Positions 19,358 to 27,864 of a DNA stretch of 64,000 bases are shown here, piece by piece. The stretch is from the NCBI RefSeq assembly GCF_000518645.1, contig NZ_JADZ01000012.1, positions 124,001 through 188,000 of the forward strand, read 5' to 3'. Below the pieces are notes generated by a model. It ran no database searches. It had not been told where the DNA came from and saw only the letters and a list, made by a program, of their open reading frames with translations. Each line of letters begins with the position of its first letter. Within the stretch, counting starts at the first letter, position 1. This stretch comes from Curvibacter gracilis ATCC BAA-807. Its GTDB lineage: Bacteria; Pseudomonadota; Gammaproteobacteria; Burkholderiales; Burkholderiaceae_C. The position numbers and the translations under genes are program-made.

Positions 19358-19510
19358 TGCCAGCCTGAGCCCGCTGGCCGAGCAGATGGCCCAGCTCGAA
19401 CGCCAGGCCATCGCTCAGGCCCTGCAGGCCACCGGCGGCAACATGGTGGCTGCGGCCCGGCTGCTGGGGATCTCGCGGGCTACCTTGTATGAACGGCTGG
19501 GTTGAGGCCT
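19358..19510. repeat. Direct repeat, copy B (orphan regulator 3' end)
   Basis: This is an ungapped match to 15215-15367 encoding an orphan Fis-type helix-turn-helix ending in GISRATLYERLG and a TGA at 19503-19505. The upstream part of the regulator is absent. Most differences from copy A are synonymous, so both copies evolved as coding sequence for a time. It may be the original gene end displaced by insertion, or an end brought in by the element. Confidence 0.85.
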
Positions 19511-19519
19511 TGGGTCGGT

Positions 19520-20098
19520 TCACGGATCCTGGGCCGTGACGTCCTTCAAGGACACGCCCTCCCGCAGGTAGCGGCCAAGCCCCAGCTTTTTCATCAGGCG
19601 GGGTGTGCGTGGCCCGGTGCGCGCAAAGCCGGCGTTCAAAGGGCGGCCGGAAAGATCCAGCAGGCGCGGCCATTCCCGCTCAGTGCCCGTGCAGGCTGGG
19701 CGATGCGGGCTTTCGGTGCAGGCGTACAGCAGGTAAAGGTAATGGTGTTGCCCATCAGCCGAGACCAGGCAAGCCCAGCCGCTGACCCAGGCATCGAGCA
19801 CCGGGGTCTGCCGCAGAAAGGGCTGTTTCAGCGGTCTGCCCTCGTGCGGCAGCCTGTGAGGCGGCGTGCTGCCTGTGCCCAGCCGCCCTAGTTTTTGGGC
19901 CACCACTTGCCGGTCGTGGTCAGGCAAATCGAGGTATTGGGTACTGGCCTCGAAACGGGCCGGGCCACAACTCAAAAAACCGGTTTGTTCCGGGCCAGGG
20001 CTGGCTTGGGGCTGAGCTTGGGCTGTGGCGCTTAGCCCGCCCAAGGATAAGAGCAATGCAGGTAGCCAGCTCGCTCGTGGAGTGCGGATTTGTTTCAT
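19520..20098 (-). CDS. Exported protein of unknown function, partner of GH104 muramidase
   Basis: The protein has 192 residues from ATG 20098, with a signal peptide (basic start, hydrophobic 11-22, cleavage near ATAQAQ). The mature part contains four cysteines (in FLSCGP, GWACLV, YACTES and PACTGT) that could form disulfides in the periplasm, and ends in a basic helical segment. I recognise no catalytic motif. Its start overlaps the stop of the upstream muramidase gene (ATGA on the minus strand), so the two are co-translated. A small exported protein tightly coupled to a wall-cutting enzyme fits a periplasmic immunity protein, but this is inference. Confidence 0.6.
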   Translation of the reverse strand: MKQIRTPRASWLPALLLSLGGLSATAQAQPQASPGPEQTGFLSCGPARFEASTQYLDLPDHDRQVVAQKLGRLGTGSTPPHRLPHEGRPLKQPFLRQTPVLDAWVSGWACLVSADGQHHYLYLLYACTESPHRPACTGTEREWPRLLDLSGRPLNAGFARTGPRTPRLMKKLGLGRYLREGVSLKDVTAQDP

Positions 20099-20553
20099 GA
20101 CTTGCTTAATGCAAGCACGTAGCGGTCGAATCGCTCGCGGGCCTGTGCCATGGTCATCTTGGACTGTTTCGCGCCTGGAAGCGAAGTCCATTCGCTTCGC
20201 AAAAATGGAATGGCTCGTTCTATTTCGCCTTTTTGTATCGATGGCAGAGCGCCACGACTTTGCAACTTTGAGCGGGCTAGCTTGTCTTGTGAAGCTTTGC
20301 TGAAGTCAATCACCACTCCTCTGTCCCTTTCCTCTTTCCAAGTCGAATAGAGAATTTGATAGGCGCCTGCAGCAGTGGAGGTGTGACCCCAGGCGGTGAT
20401 GGCCTGGTTGGGGTGGCGGCTGGTGTCATTGAATTTTTGGCGACCGCCGTAGAGTATGAAATAGACATCGTCACTGTCGGTGTGATGCTCCGCAAATCGG
20501 ATCAATTTCAGAAAAGCAGCAATATTGATTTCTTCCGAGGTCATGGTGTGCAT
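20095..20553 (-). CDS. Lambda-endolysin-like lytic transglycosylase (GH104)
   Basis: The protein has 152 residues, the size of lambda R endolysin. It matches that family along its length: LIRFAEHHTDSDD with Glu22 in the catalytic position, YILYGG-like FILYGGRQKF, SRHPNQAITAWG, STAAGAYQILYSTW, SKASQDKLA, ALPSIQKGEIERAI and EWTSLPGA. Such enzymes cleave the glycan strand of peptidoglycan to 1,6-anhydro ends. It has no signal peptide, so export would need a holin or a dedicated secretion system. The base composition is clearly more AT-rich than the neighbours, which suggests transfer. The gene is followed, with overlap, by an exported cysteine-containing protein. An alternative start is ATG 20544. 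It could be a prophage remnant or a type VI effector. Confidence 0.8.
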   Translation of the reverse strand: MHTMTSEEINIAAFLKLIRFAEHHTDSDDVYFILYGGRQKFNDTSRHPNQAITAWGHTSTAAGAYQILYSTWKEERDRGVVIDFSKASQDKLARSKLQSRGALPSIQKGEIERAIPFLRSEWTSLPGAKQSKMTMAQARERFDRYVLALSKS

Positions 20554-20664
20554 GCAATGAGGTGTGACAGCTTCTTCAGACTACCTCGCCCTTGGCGCAG
20601 ATCCATAACGATTGATCCGTGAGAGTGCAACAGTTTGCAGCACCATTGTTGCGGGCGTCAGTTT

Positions 20665-21087
20665 TCAGCTGACGCTTTCCGCCAGATGGCAAACCGCTTC
20701 GATGTTGTTGCCCTCGGGGTCGATCACAAAGGCGCCGTAGTAATGGGGGTGGTAGTCGGGGCGCAGGCCCGGGGCGCCGTTGTCGCGCCCGCCCGCGGCC
20801 AGCGCGGCGTGGTAGAAGGCATCGACCTGGGCGCGGTTGGCGGCGCGCCAGGCCAGGTGGCAGCCCGTGGTGGCGGGGGCGCCGCCGTAAGGGGAGGGGC
20901 CGTCGATGAACCACACATCGGCCTTCTTGCCTTCGGGCTCTGCCGCATCGGGGTAGGCAAAGCCCAGGATGTTCATGCCGAAGTTGCCCTCGAAGCTCAG
21001 GCTGTAGCCCAGCGGGGCGAGGGCGGCGCTGTAGAAGGTCTTGGCGCGTTGGATGTCGGTGACGCGAAAGGTCATGTGGTCGATCAT
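20665..21087 (-). CDS. VOC (glyoxalase/bleomycin-resistance) family protein
   Basis: The protein has 140 residues from ATG 21087, preceded by AAGGAGAA. It is a single VOC-fold protein: MIDHMTFRVTDIQRAKTFY at the start, a mid-region HLAW and a C-terminal FVIDPEGNNIEAV. Metal ligands expected for the fold are His4, His in GCHLAW and the C-terminal Glu of NIEAV. Members catalyse varied metal-dependent reactions or bind small hydrophobic molecules; the substrate cannot be deduced. It stands alone. Confidence 0.88.
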   Translation of the reverse strand: MIDHMTFRVTDIQRAKTFYSAALAPLGYSLSFEGNFGMNILGFAYPDAAEPEGKKADVWFIDGPSPYGGAPATTGCHLAWRAANRAQVDAFYHAALAAGGRDNGAPGLRPDYHPHYYGAFVIDPEGNNIEAVCHLAESVS

Positions 21088-21193
21088 GGTTTCTCCTTGG
21101 GGGTGTTGGATGGTAACTGTATGAATATACAGTTCCGAACAATCCCCGGCAAGCCCCTCGGGGGCAACTCTTCGGGGCATGCCTTCAGTCTGT

Positions 21194-22129
21194 TCAGACT
21201 GCGCCCAGGCCCAGCATCAGGTCCAGGTTCTGCACGGCGGCACCGGATGCGCCCTTGCCCAGGTTGTCGAACACGGCGGCCAGCAGCACTTGGTCGGGGG
21301 CGTCTTGGCCCAGCACGGCCAGGCGCAGCTGGTTGCTGCCGTTGAGGGCCTCGGGGTCGAGGGTCTGCTGGGCCTGGGCTTGGTCCGCGCTCAGCAGTTC
21401 GATATGGCGGTGGCCGGCGTAGTGGCGGGCCAGGGCCTGGTGCACGGTGCCGGCGGTGGTGCCGGGGGCCAGCTGGCGCAGGTGCAGGGCCACGGTCAGC
21501 ACGATGCCTTGTCTGAAGGCGCCGTAGGCGGGCACAAAGGCGGGGCGGGTGCTCAGGCCGGCGTGCTGCTGGATTTCGGGCGTGTGCTTGTGCTGCAGGC
21601 CCAGGCCGTACACCTGCAGGGCCGGGGGGCGGTGGCCTTCGGTGGCGGTCTCAAAGGCCTGCACCTGGGCGCGTCCGCCGCCTGAGTAGCCCGAGATGGC
21701 GTGGATGTTCAGCGGGGTGTCGGCTGGCAGCAGGCCGGCCTGCACCAGGGGGCGCAGCAGGCCGATGGCGCCGGTGGGGTAGCAGCCGGGGTTGCTCACG
21801 CGCTGGGCCTGGGCGATGCGCTCGGCCTGGCCCGGGGCCATTTCGGCAAAGCCGTAGACCCATTGCGGGTCGGTGCGGTGGGCCGAGCTGGCGTCGATCA
21901 GGCGCACCGCGGGGTTGCGGACCAGGGCAGCGGCCTCGCGGGCGGCGGCATCGGGCAGGCACAGGATGGCGATGTCGCAGGCATTGAGGGCCTCGGCCCG
22001 GCGGGCCGGGTCTTTGCGCTCGGCCTCGGGCAGGGTCAGCAGGCGCAGGTCGGTGCGGCCGCGCAGGCGTTCGTGGATCTGCAGGCCGGTGGTGCCTTGG
22101 TCGCCGTCGATGAAGACAATAGGTTGCAT
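21194..22129 (-). CDS. argC: N-acetyl-gamma-glutamyl-phosphate reductase, type 2
   Basis: The protein has 311 residues. It catalyses the NADPH-dependent reduction of N-acetylglutamyl phosphate to the semialdehyde in arginine synthesis. The N-terminal nucleotide-binding start is [12 protein letters not shown]. The catalytic cysteine is Cys116 in SNPGCYPTG, and YSGGGR lies in the substrate domain. The shorter length and [10 protein letters not shown] start mark the type-2 form. The start has GGAGAG upstream. It is divergent from a LysR gene across 97 bases, so that regulator may control it. No other arg genes are in view. Confidence 0.92.
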   Translation of the reverse strand: MQPIVFIDGDQGTTGLQIHERLRGRTDLRLLTLPEAERKDPARRAEALNACDIAILCLPDAAAREAAALVRNPAVRLIDASSAHRTDPQWVYGFAEMAPGQAERIAQAQRVSNPGCYPTGAIGLLRPLVQAGLLPADTPLNIHAISGYSGGGRAQVQAFETATEGHRPPALQVYGLGLQHKHTPEIQQHAGLSTRPAFVPAYGAFRQGIVLTVALHLRQLAPGTTAGTVHQALARHYAGHRHIELLSADQAQAQQTLDPEALNGSNQLRLAVLGQDAPDQVLLAAVFDNLGKGASGAAVQNLDLMLGLGAV

Positions 22130-22192
22130 GAAGTCTCTCCAGGGTTGTTGGCCCGGATCTTCCAGCCCTGCCTAAAATAAGAAAAGTTGAAT

Positions 22193-22200
22193 TTCATGAA
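22193..22200. promoter_or_regulatory. Candidate regulator-binding palindrome between argC and lysR-type gene
   Basis: TTCATGAA is a perfect 8-base palindrome in the short AT-rich spacer between the divergent argC and LysR genes. LysR proteins typically bind such spacers and control both genes. No -10/-35 pair is convincing, so this is suggestive only. Confidence 0.3.
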
Positions 22201-22226
22201 GTCTTTGTTTGTGAAAACTGAACGTC

Positions 22227-23114
22227 ATGCGTGAACTGAGCCTGGACCGACTGCGCACCCTGGTGGCGATTGCCGACCTCGGGTCGTTCGCTGCAGCCGC
22301 ACGGGCCCTCAACCTGGCGCCGCCCACGGTCAGCCTGCATGTGGCCGAACTGGAGGAGCGCATCGGTGCGCCGCTGCTGCTGCGCCAGCGCGGCCAGGTG
22401 CGCCCCTCGGGCATTGGCGAGACGCTGATCGTGCGGGCCAGGCGGCTGCTGGCCGATGTGGATCAGGCGCTGGACGAGGTGCGTGGGCAGGTGCTGGGCC
22501 GCACTGGGCGGGTGCGGCTGGGGGCCTCCACCGGGGCCATTGCCCACCTGCTGCCGCGGGCCCTGGAGCAACTGGGCCGCGAGCAGCCGGGCATCGATGT
22601 GCAGGTGGCCGTGCTGACCTCGCAAGAGACCCTGGCCCGCCTGGCCTCGGGCCGACTGGACATCGGCCTGGTGGCCCTGCCGCAACCGACCACCGACGGC
22701 CTGCAGGTGGAACCCTGGCGCCGCGACCCAGTGATGGCCTTCGTGCCGGCCGCCTGGAAGAAGACGCCCGCCCGCATCACGCCGGCCTGGTTGGTGCAGC
22801 GCCCGCTGATCCTCAACGACGCCAGCACCCGCCTGTCACGCCTGACGGCGGAGTGGTTTGCCACTGCCGCGCTGCGCCCCACGGCCCGCATCGAGCTCAA
22901 CTACAACGACGCCATCAAAAGCCTGGTGGCGGCCGGCTACGGCGCCACCCTGCTGCCGCACGAGGCCACCGCAGCGCCGCCCGACCCCCGCATCCGCATG
23001 CTGCCGCTGCGCCCGGCCCTGTGGCGCCCGCTGGGGCTGGCCTGGCGCAGCGGTGCGCTGGAGCCGGCCACCGAGGTGGTGCTGGAGGTGCTGCGTGGTT
23101 TCAGGCAGGGGTGA
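22227..23114 (+). CDS. LysR-family transcriptional regulator
   Basis: The protein has 295 residues. The N-terminal winged helix-turn-helix (LSLDRLRTLVAIADLGSFAAAARALNLAPPTVSLHVAELE) is classical LysR, followed by a linker helix and a two-lobe effector domain (GRVRLGASTGAIAHLLP, VGYGATLLPHE-like AAGYGATLLPHE). It diverges from argC. The spacer contains a small palindrome that may be its operator. The effector is unknown. Confidence 0.92.
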   Translation: MRELSLDRLRTLVAIADLGSFAAAARALNLAPPTVSLHVAELEERIGAPLLLRQRGQVRPSGIGETLIVRARRLLADVDQALDEVRGQVLGRTGRVRLGASTGAIAHLLPRALEQLGREQPGIDVQVAVLTSQETLARLASGRLDIGLVALPQPTTDGLQVEPWRRDPVMAFVPAAWKKTPARITPAWLVQRPLILNDASTRLSRLTAEWFATAALRPTARIELNYNDAIKSLVAAGYGATLLPHEATAAPPDPRIRMLPLRPALWRPLGLAWRSGALEPATEVVLEVLRGFRQG

Positions 23115-23134
23115 AGGGGGCGGTTGGTGTCAGA

Positions 23135-24643
23135 TCAGGCGGCGATGTTGGCCGCCAGCACCGAGCGGTTGCGCCCGCCTTGTTTGGCCTGGTAAAGCTC
23201 CTTGTCGGCCCGTTGCAGCAGGGCGTCGAACGAGGCGTCTTCCGGGCTCAGCGAGGCGATACCGATGCTGACCGTGAACCTCACCACCGTGCCGTCTCCG
23301 GCTCGGACGGTGCCAGAGGCCTCGGCCCGGGCGCGCAGGCGCTCGGCGATCAGCTGGGCACCTGAGGCGTCGGTCTCAGGCAGGAGGAGCGCGAACTCAT
23401 CACCGCCCAGGCGCCCACACAGGTCCTGGCCCCGGATCACGGAGCTCGTCAGTTGGGCCAGTTCCTGGATGACGCGGTCGCCTGTGGGGTGCCCCCAGCG
23501 ATCGTTGATGGTCTTGAACTTGTCGATGTCCAGCATCAGCACCGACAAGGGATGGCCGTAACGCCGGGCGCGGCCGAATTCGCGGTCGGCGATGTCCACG
23601 AGGTGGCGGCGGTTGGCCATGCCGGTCAGTGTGTCGGTATTGGCCAGCTGGCGCATCTCCTCGCGCTGACGCCGGGTGGCCCGCTGCACCCGCAGCGCCA
23701 GCAGGGACAGCCCCGACAGCAGGACATAGCCGGCGGCAAACTGCCAGGCCCGGTGTTGCCAACCGGACAGCACCCGCGCCAGGTCAAAACCGACGATGAC
23801 GATGAAGGGAAAGCGCTCCAGCCGGCTCATGCCGATGATGCGCTCGCGGCCATCGATGGGCGACACGGCCGTGAACGTGGCACTGCCCTCCACCTGGCTG
23901 AAGGACGGCTCATTCGGCGGAGGTGATGTGCGCAGACCGATCGCCTCGGGCAGAGGCGGGTTGCGCGCCAGCAGCGTGCCATTCGAGTCGACCAGGGCCA
24001 GCACATCACCCTGGCCCACTTCAATGTCGCTGATCCACTGCTGGGCGTACTCCAGGTCGACCACCACCATGGCGCCGCCCAGCAGCACGCCCGCCGGCGA
24101 GCCCACGGTGCGCGACATCAAAACCACCGGGCGGGCCGAGGCCGAGTTGACCGGTGGCATGTACTGGACGTGCAGGCTTTGCCCTGGTTCGACGCGGTCA
24201 TCGCTGCAAAAGCGTTGCCGGCTCTTGGTGCCCCGGGTCGGGTAGTTGGCGGTGGCGGCAAAGATGCAGTCGCCGTTGAACAGGACCAGATCGGTCAGGC
24301 CTGCCACGGTGAGCACCTTCTCCTTGAGCAAGGTCTCCAGGCGTGCAGAGACCTCGGTGTCGGGCTGAGGGAAGGCCAGGTCCTTGCCCATGTGGACCCG
24401 GCCGAGCACATCGCGCAGCACGTAGTCGGCGGCCAGAAAGGTGTCGCCGAAGGCCCGGTTCATCAACTGGCTTTTGTTGATCGCCAACCTTGATCGCTCG
24501 GCCACGATGCGATCACGCTCCTGCGCGAAGTCGAGCAGCAACCAGCCGCCGACGACGAGCAGCAACAGCAGGAGCACGCCGTAACTGTCTCCCCGGGTGA
24601 GAGACAGGCGCGAGCGAAGGGCAGATGCGAGATCAGCCCTCAT
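23135..24643 (-). CDS. Membrane diguanylate cyclase with extracytoplasmic sensor domain
   Basis: The protein has 502 residues from ATG 24643, which has GGGGA 5 bases upstream; other starts at 24649 (ATG) and 24655 (TTG) add a few residues. Two membrane segments flank a ~230-residue periplasmic Cache-like region (GVLLLLLLVVGGWLLLDF near the start, AGYVLLSGLSLLALRV near 300). The C-terminal GGDEF domain has the catalytic GGDEF loop (about 413-417) and an upstream inhibitory RGQD site (RxxD, about 404-407), so it should make cyclic-di-GMP and be product-inhibited. It is a single gene. The ligand is unknown; cyclic-di-GMP would plausibly influence exopolysaccharide genes later in the window. Confidence 0.92.
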   Translation of the reverse strand: MRADLASALRSRLSLTRGDSYGVLLLLLLVVGGWLLLDFAQERDRIVAERSRLAINKSQLMNRAFGDTFLAADYVLRDVLGRVHMGKDLAFPQPDTEVSARLETLLKEKVLTVAGLTDLVLFNGDCIFAATANYPTRGTKSRQRFCSDDRVEPGQSLHVQYMPPVNSASARPVVLMSRTVGSPAGVLLGGAMVVVDLEYAQQWISDIEVGQGDVLALVDSNGTLLARNPPLPEAIGLRTSPPPNEPSFSQVEGSATFTAVSPIDGRERIIGMSRLERFPFIVIVGFDLARVLSGWQHRAWQFAAGYVLLSGLSLLALRVQRATRRQREEMRQLANTDTLTGMANRRHLVDIADREFGRARRYGHPLSVLMLDIDKFKTINDRWGHPTGDRVIQELAQLTSSVIRGQDLCGRLGGDEFALLLPETDASGAQLIAERLRARAEASGTVRAGDGTVVRFTVSIGIASLSPEDASFDALLQRADKELYQAKQGGRNRSVLAANIAA

Positions 24644-24655
24644 GGTCATCCCCAA

Positions 24656-25060
24656 AAAGGCGCACGCTGATGGTCTGCACAGGCGTCTCGGGTGCAGCCA
24701 GGCCCCGGTGGGTGGTGGATGCCATTCACCGCAGGCGTGGCTGGCTGCTGAAGTGGAGGTGTATGCATTTTGTTACAAATCGGCATGCTACCCCAAGGCA
24801 AGAGCGTCACCACGCCGGTGGCGGGGGGTGAGCACGGTACACCGTGGTTTTCGAGCTTGAGGTTCGGGTGTCCCTGCTGTCGAGGTCTGTTGCCGATGTT
24901 TTAATTTAAGACATGTGTTTAAAAAACAGACAGTCCGATTGCCTGAAATTCAGGCAAATACAGTTGTTCACAAGAAAAAACAAAGAAAAATCAATCACTT
25001 ACAAGCAGGCACAGCTTGTGCAATGATGGTGCCCGACAGCCAACACAACAGGAGACATCC
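24656..25060. other. Non-coding region upstream of the Liv transporter genes
   Basis: The 405-base gap falls between divergent genes. The part next to the transporter (about 24890-25010) is very AT-rich and ends in AGGAGA before the binding-protein start. It contains two dyads: a perfect one at 24939-24957, listed separately, and ACAAGC/GCTTGT at 25001-25006/25014-25019. The region probably holds the operon promoter. No open frame here is convincing. Confidence 0.5.
24939..24957. promoter_or_regulatory. Perfect 19-base dyad, candidate operator of the Liv operon
   Basis: TTGCCTGAA, a central A, then TTCAGGCAA form perfect 9-base arms about 105 bases before the binding-protein start. No T-run follows, which argues against a terminator and for a repressor or activator site. 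The binding protein is not identified. Confidence 0.5.
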
Positions 25061-26260
25061 ATGCACCGTCGTGCTCTCATCGGCCTGCCCGCGCTCGCCG
25101 CACTGGTTTGCAGCGCCTTCAGCGCCGCCCCGGCGTTCAGCCAGTCGGGCGATATCCGCATCGCCCACATCTACAGCAAGACCGGCCCCCTGGAGGCCTA
25201 CGGCAAGCAGACCCAGACCGGCTTCATGATGGGCCTGGAGTACGCCACCGGCGGCACCATGGCCGTCAATGGCCGCAAGCTGGTGGTGCTCGAGAAGGAC
25301 GACCAGGGCAAGCCCGATCTGGGCAAGTCGCTGCTGGCCTCGGCCTACTCCGATGACAAGGCCGACCTGGCGGTGGGCCCCACCTCGTCGGGCGTGGCGC
25401 TGGCCCTGCTGCCGGTGGCCGAGGAGTACAAAAAGGTGCTGATCGTCGAGCCCGCCGTGGCCGACAGCATCACGGGCGACAAGTGGAACAAGTACATCTT
25501 CCGCACCGGCCGCAACAGCTCTCAAGATGCGATCTCGAACGCCGTGGCGCTCGACAAGCCCGGCGTCACCATCGCCACCCTGGCGCAAGACTACGCTTTC
25601 GGCCGCGATGGCGTGAAGGCCTTCAAGGACGCCCTCAAGACCGCCAAGCTGGTGCATGAGGAGTACCTGCCCACCAGCACCACCGATTTCACCGCCGGTG
25701 CCCAGCGCCTGATCGACAAGCTCAAGGACCTGCCGGGCCGCAAGGTGATCTTCATCATCTGGGCCGGTGCCGGCAACCCGTTCAAGATCGCCGATCTGGA
25801 CCTCAAGCGCTACAACATCGAGATCGCCACCGGCGGCAACATCCTGCCGGCCATGGCCTCGTACAAGAACTTCCCCGGCATGGAAGGCGCCACCTACTAC
25901 TACTTCGGCATCCCGAAGAACCCGGTCAACGAGGCCCTGGTGTCGCAGCATTACAAGCAGTTCAAGACCCCGCCTGATTTCTTCACGGCCGGCGGCTTCA
26001 GTGCGGCCATGGCGGTGGTGACGGCGCTCAAGACCACCAATGGCGACACCGGCACCAACAAGCTGATCAAGGCCATGGAGGGCATGAGCTTCGACACCCC
26101 CAAGGGCAAGATGACCTTCCGCAAGGAAGACCACCAGGCGTTGCAGAGCATGTACCACTTCAAGATCAAGGTGGACCCGGCCTTTGCCTGGGGCGTGCCC
26201 GAGTTGGTGCGCGAGATCAAGCCTGAAGAGATGAACGTTCCGATCCGCAACAAGCGCTGA
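25061..26260 (+). CDS. Liv-type ABC transporter periplasmic binding protein
   Basis: The protein has 399 residues from ATG 25061, with AGGAGA 7 bases upstream. The signal peptide is about 1-27 (LPALAALVCSAFSAAPAFSQ). The mature domain follows the leucine-isoleucine-valine-binding fold: IRIAHIYSKTGPLEAYGKQTQTGF, VVLEKDDQGKPDLG, VGPTSSGVALAL and FRTGRNSSQDA. The family binds amino acids but also amides, aromatic acids and short carboxylates, so the ligand is open. A GC-rich hairpin (26269-26290) separates it from the ATPase gene, as often seen where the binding protein must be made in excess. It is first in an operon that ends with 3-hydroxybutyrate oligomer hydrolase. Confidence 0.9.
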   Translation: MHRRALIGLPALAALVCSAFSAAPAFSQSGDIRIAHIYSKTGPLEAYGKQTQTGFMMGLEYATGGTMAVNGRKLVVLEKDDQGKPDLGKSLLASAYSDDKADLAVGPTSSGVALALLPVAEEYKKVLIVEPAVADSITGDKWNKYIFRTGRNSSQDAISNAVALDKPGVTIATLAQDYAFGRDGVKAFKDALKTAKLVHEEYLPTSTTDFTAGAQRLIDKLKDLPGRKVIFIIWAGAGNPFKIADLDLKRYNIEIATGGNILPAMASYKNFPGMEGATYYYFGIPKNPVNEALVSQHYKQFKTPPDFFTAGGFSAAMAVVTALKTTNGDTGTNKLIKAMEGMSFDTPKGKMTFRKEDHQALQSMYHFKIKVDPAFAWGVPELVREIKPEEMNVPIRNKR

Positions 26261-26268
26261 TCGTCCAC

Positions 26269-26290
26269 GGTGCCGCCGCCGCGCGGCACC
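26269..26290 (+). promoter_or_regulatory. Intercistronic hairpin after the binding-protein gene
   Basis: GGTGCCGC (26269-26276) pairs with GCGGCACC (26283-26290) around a six-base loop, with no T-run. Such hairpins protect the upstream message from 3' decay and lower expression of downstream ABC subunits. Confidence 0.5.
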
Positions 26291-26365
26291 TGCCTTCCCG
26301 TAACGCTTCCGCAACGCTCCCGCAACACCACCCCGGCCCCGGGGCGGGTTCAGGAACAACCGACC

Positions 26366-27130
26366 ATGCTGCAAACCCAAGATCTCACGGTCCGCTTTGG
26401 CGGGCACGTGGCGGTGAATGCTGTCTCGTGCAGTTTTGCACCCGGCACGCTGACCGCCATCGTTGGCCCCAATGGTGCCGGCAAGACGACTTTCTTCAAC
26501 CTCGTGTCGGGGCAGATTGCCGCCAGCAGTGGCTCGGTGCACCTCAACGGGGTAGACCTGAGCCACGCGCCGGTGTCGGTGCGCACGCGGGCCGGCCTGG
26601 GGCGCGCCTTCCAGCTGACCAATCTGTTCCCCAACCTCACGGTGCTGGAGAACGTGCGCCTGGCCGTGCAGGCCACGCGCAGCGGCGCCCACCGGCATGG
26701 CCTGAACCTGTGGAGCATCTGGAGCGACCACCGCGCCCTCACCGAGCGCGCCCACCAGATCCTGCAGGACGTGGCCATGGCCCACCAGCAGGAGGTGCTG
26801 GTGTCCAGCCTGCCGCACGGCGACCAGCGCAAGCTCGAGGTGGCCTTGCTGATGGCCCTGGAGCCCCAGGTGTTCATGTTCGACGAGCCCACCGCCGGCA
26901 TGAGCCACGACGAGGCCCCGGTGATCCTGAACCTGATCCGCGCGCTCAAAAAAGACAAGAGCAAGACCATCTTGCTGGTCGAGCACAAGATGGATGTGGT
27001 GCGCGAGCTGGCCGACCGCATCATCGTGCTGCACAACGGCACCCTGGTGGCCGACGGCGACCCGGCCACGGTGATCGCCTTGCCGGTGGTGCAAGAGGCC
27101 TACCTGGGCGTGGCCAAGGAGGCGGCATGA
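26366..27130 (+). CDS. Liv-type ABC transporter ATP-binding subunit (LivG-like)
   Basis: The protein has 254 residues from ATG 26366. Walker A is GPNGAGKTT, the Liv-family Q-loop region has FQLTNLFPNLTVLENV, the signature motif region is LPHGDQRKLEVALLMAL (in place of LSGGQ), and Walker B is VFMFDEPTAGM. HKMDVV supplies the switch histidine. It pairs with the next gene as the ATPase heterodimer. Its stop overlaps the start of that gene by 4 bases. Confidence 0.93.
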   Translation: MLQTQDLTVRFGGHVAVNAVSCSFAPGTLTAIVGPNGAGKTTFFNLVSGQIAASSGSVHLNGVDLSHAPVSVRTRAGLGRAFQLTNLFPNLTVLENVRLAVQATRSGAHRHGLNLWSIWSDHRALTERAHQILQDVAMAHQQEVLVSSLPHGDQRKLEVALLMALEPQVFMFDEPTAGMSHDEAPVILNLIRALKKDKSKTILLVEHKMDVVRELADRIIVLHNGTLVADGDPATVIALPVVQEAYLGVAKEAA

Positions 27131-27864
27131 GCACGAACCCAAGCGCAAACCTGCTCGAACTCAAGGGCGTGCACACCCACATCGGGGCCTACCACATCCT
27201 GCACGGGGTGGACCTGGCCGTGCCCCGGGGGCAGCTCACCATGCTGCTGGGCCGCAACGGCGCGGGCAAGACCACCACGCTGCGCACCATCATGGGCCTG
27301 TGGCAGGCCTCGCAGGGCAGCCTGCACTTCGACGGGCGCGACATCAGCAAGATGCACACGCCGCACATTGCGGGGCTCGATATCGCTTACGTGCCCGAGA
27401 ACATGGGCATCTTCTCCGACCTCAGCGTGAAAGAGAACATGCTGCTCGCGGCGCGCAAGGCCAGCCGCGTGGCGCAGATCGACGACCAGCGCCTGCAATG
27501 GATCTTCGGCCTGTTCCCGGCGGTGCAGAAGTTCTGGAACCACCCGGCCGGCAAGCTGTCGGGCGGGCAAAAGCAGATGCTGGCGGTGTCGCGCGCGATC
27601 GTCGAGCCGCGCAAGCTGCTGATCATCGACGAGCCGAGCAAAGGCCTGGCGCCCGTGATGATCAACAACATGATCGACGCCTTTGCCCAGCTCAAGGCCA
27701 GCGGCGTCACGATTTTGCTGGTCGAGCAGAACATCAACTTCGCCAAACGCCTGGGTGACACCGTGGCCGTGATGGACGACGGCCGCGTGGTGCACGCCGG
27801 CAGCATGGCCGAGCTGGCCGAAGACGAAGCATTGCAGCGCTCGCTGCTGGGGTTGGCGCTATGA
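27127..27864 (+). CDS. Liv-type ABC transporter ATP-binding subunit (LivF-like)
   Basis: The protein has 245 residues from ATG 27127, overlapping the LivG-like gene by ATGA; a longer open frame upstream is an out-of-frame shadow of livG. Walker A is GRNGAGKTT, the signature is LSGGQKQML, Walker B is LLIIDEPSKGL and the switch is VEQN. It follows the LivF pattern (VPENMGIFSDLSVKENM). It completes the ATPase pair of the transporter and overlaps the permease gene that follows. Confidence 0.93.
   Translation: MSTNPSANLLELKGVHTHIGAYHILHGVDLAVPRGQLTMLLGRNGAGKTTTLRTIMGLWQASQGSLHFDGRDISKMHTPHIAGLDIAYVPENMGIFSDLSVKENMLLAARKASRVAQIDDQRLQWIFGLFPAVQKFWNHPAGKLSGGQKQMLAVSRAIVEPRKLLIIDEPSKGLAPVMINNMIDAFAQLKASGVTILLVEQNINFAKRLGDTVAVMDDGRVVHAGSMAELAEDEALQRSLLGLAL

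Noticed and set aside
19317-19505. A separate small helix-turn-helix gene at repeat copy B
   Set aside because: The frame begins at a TTG without a ribosome-binding site right after a terminator; better seen as a duplicated gene end.
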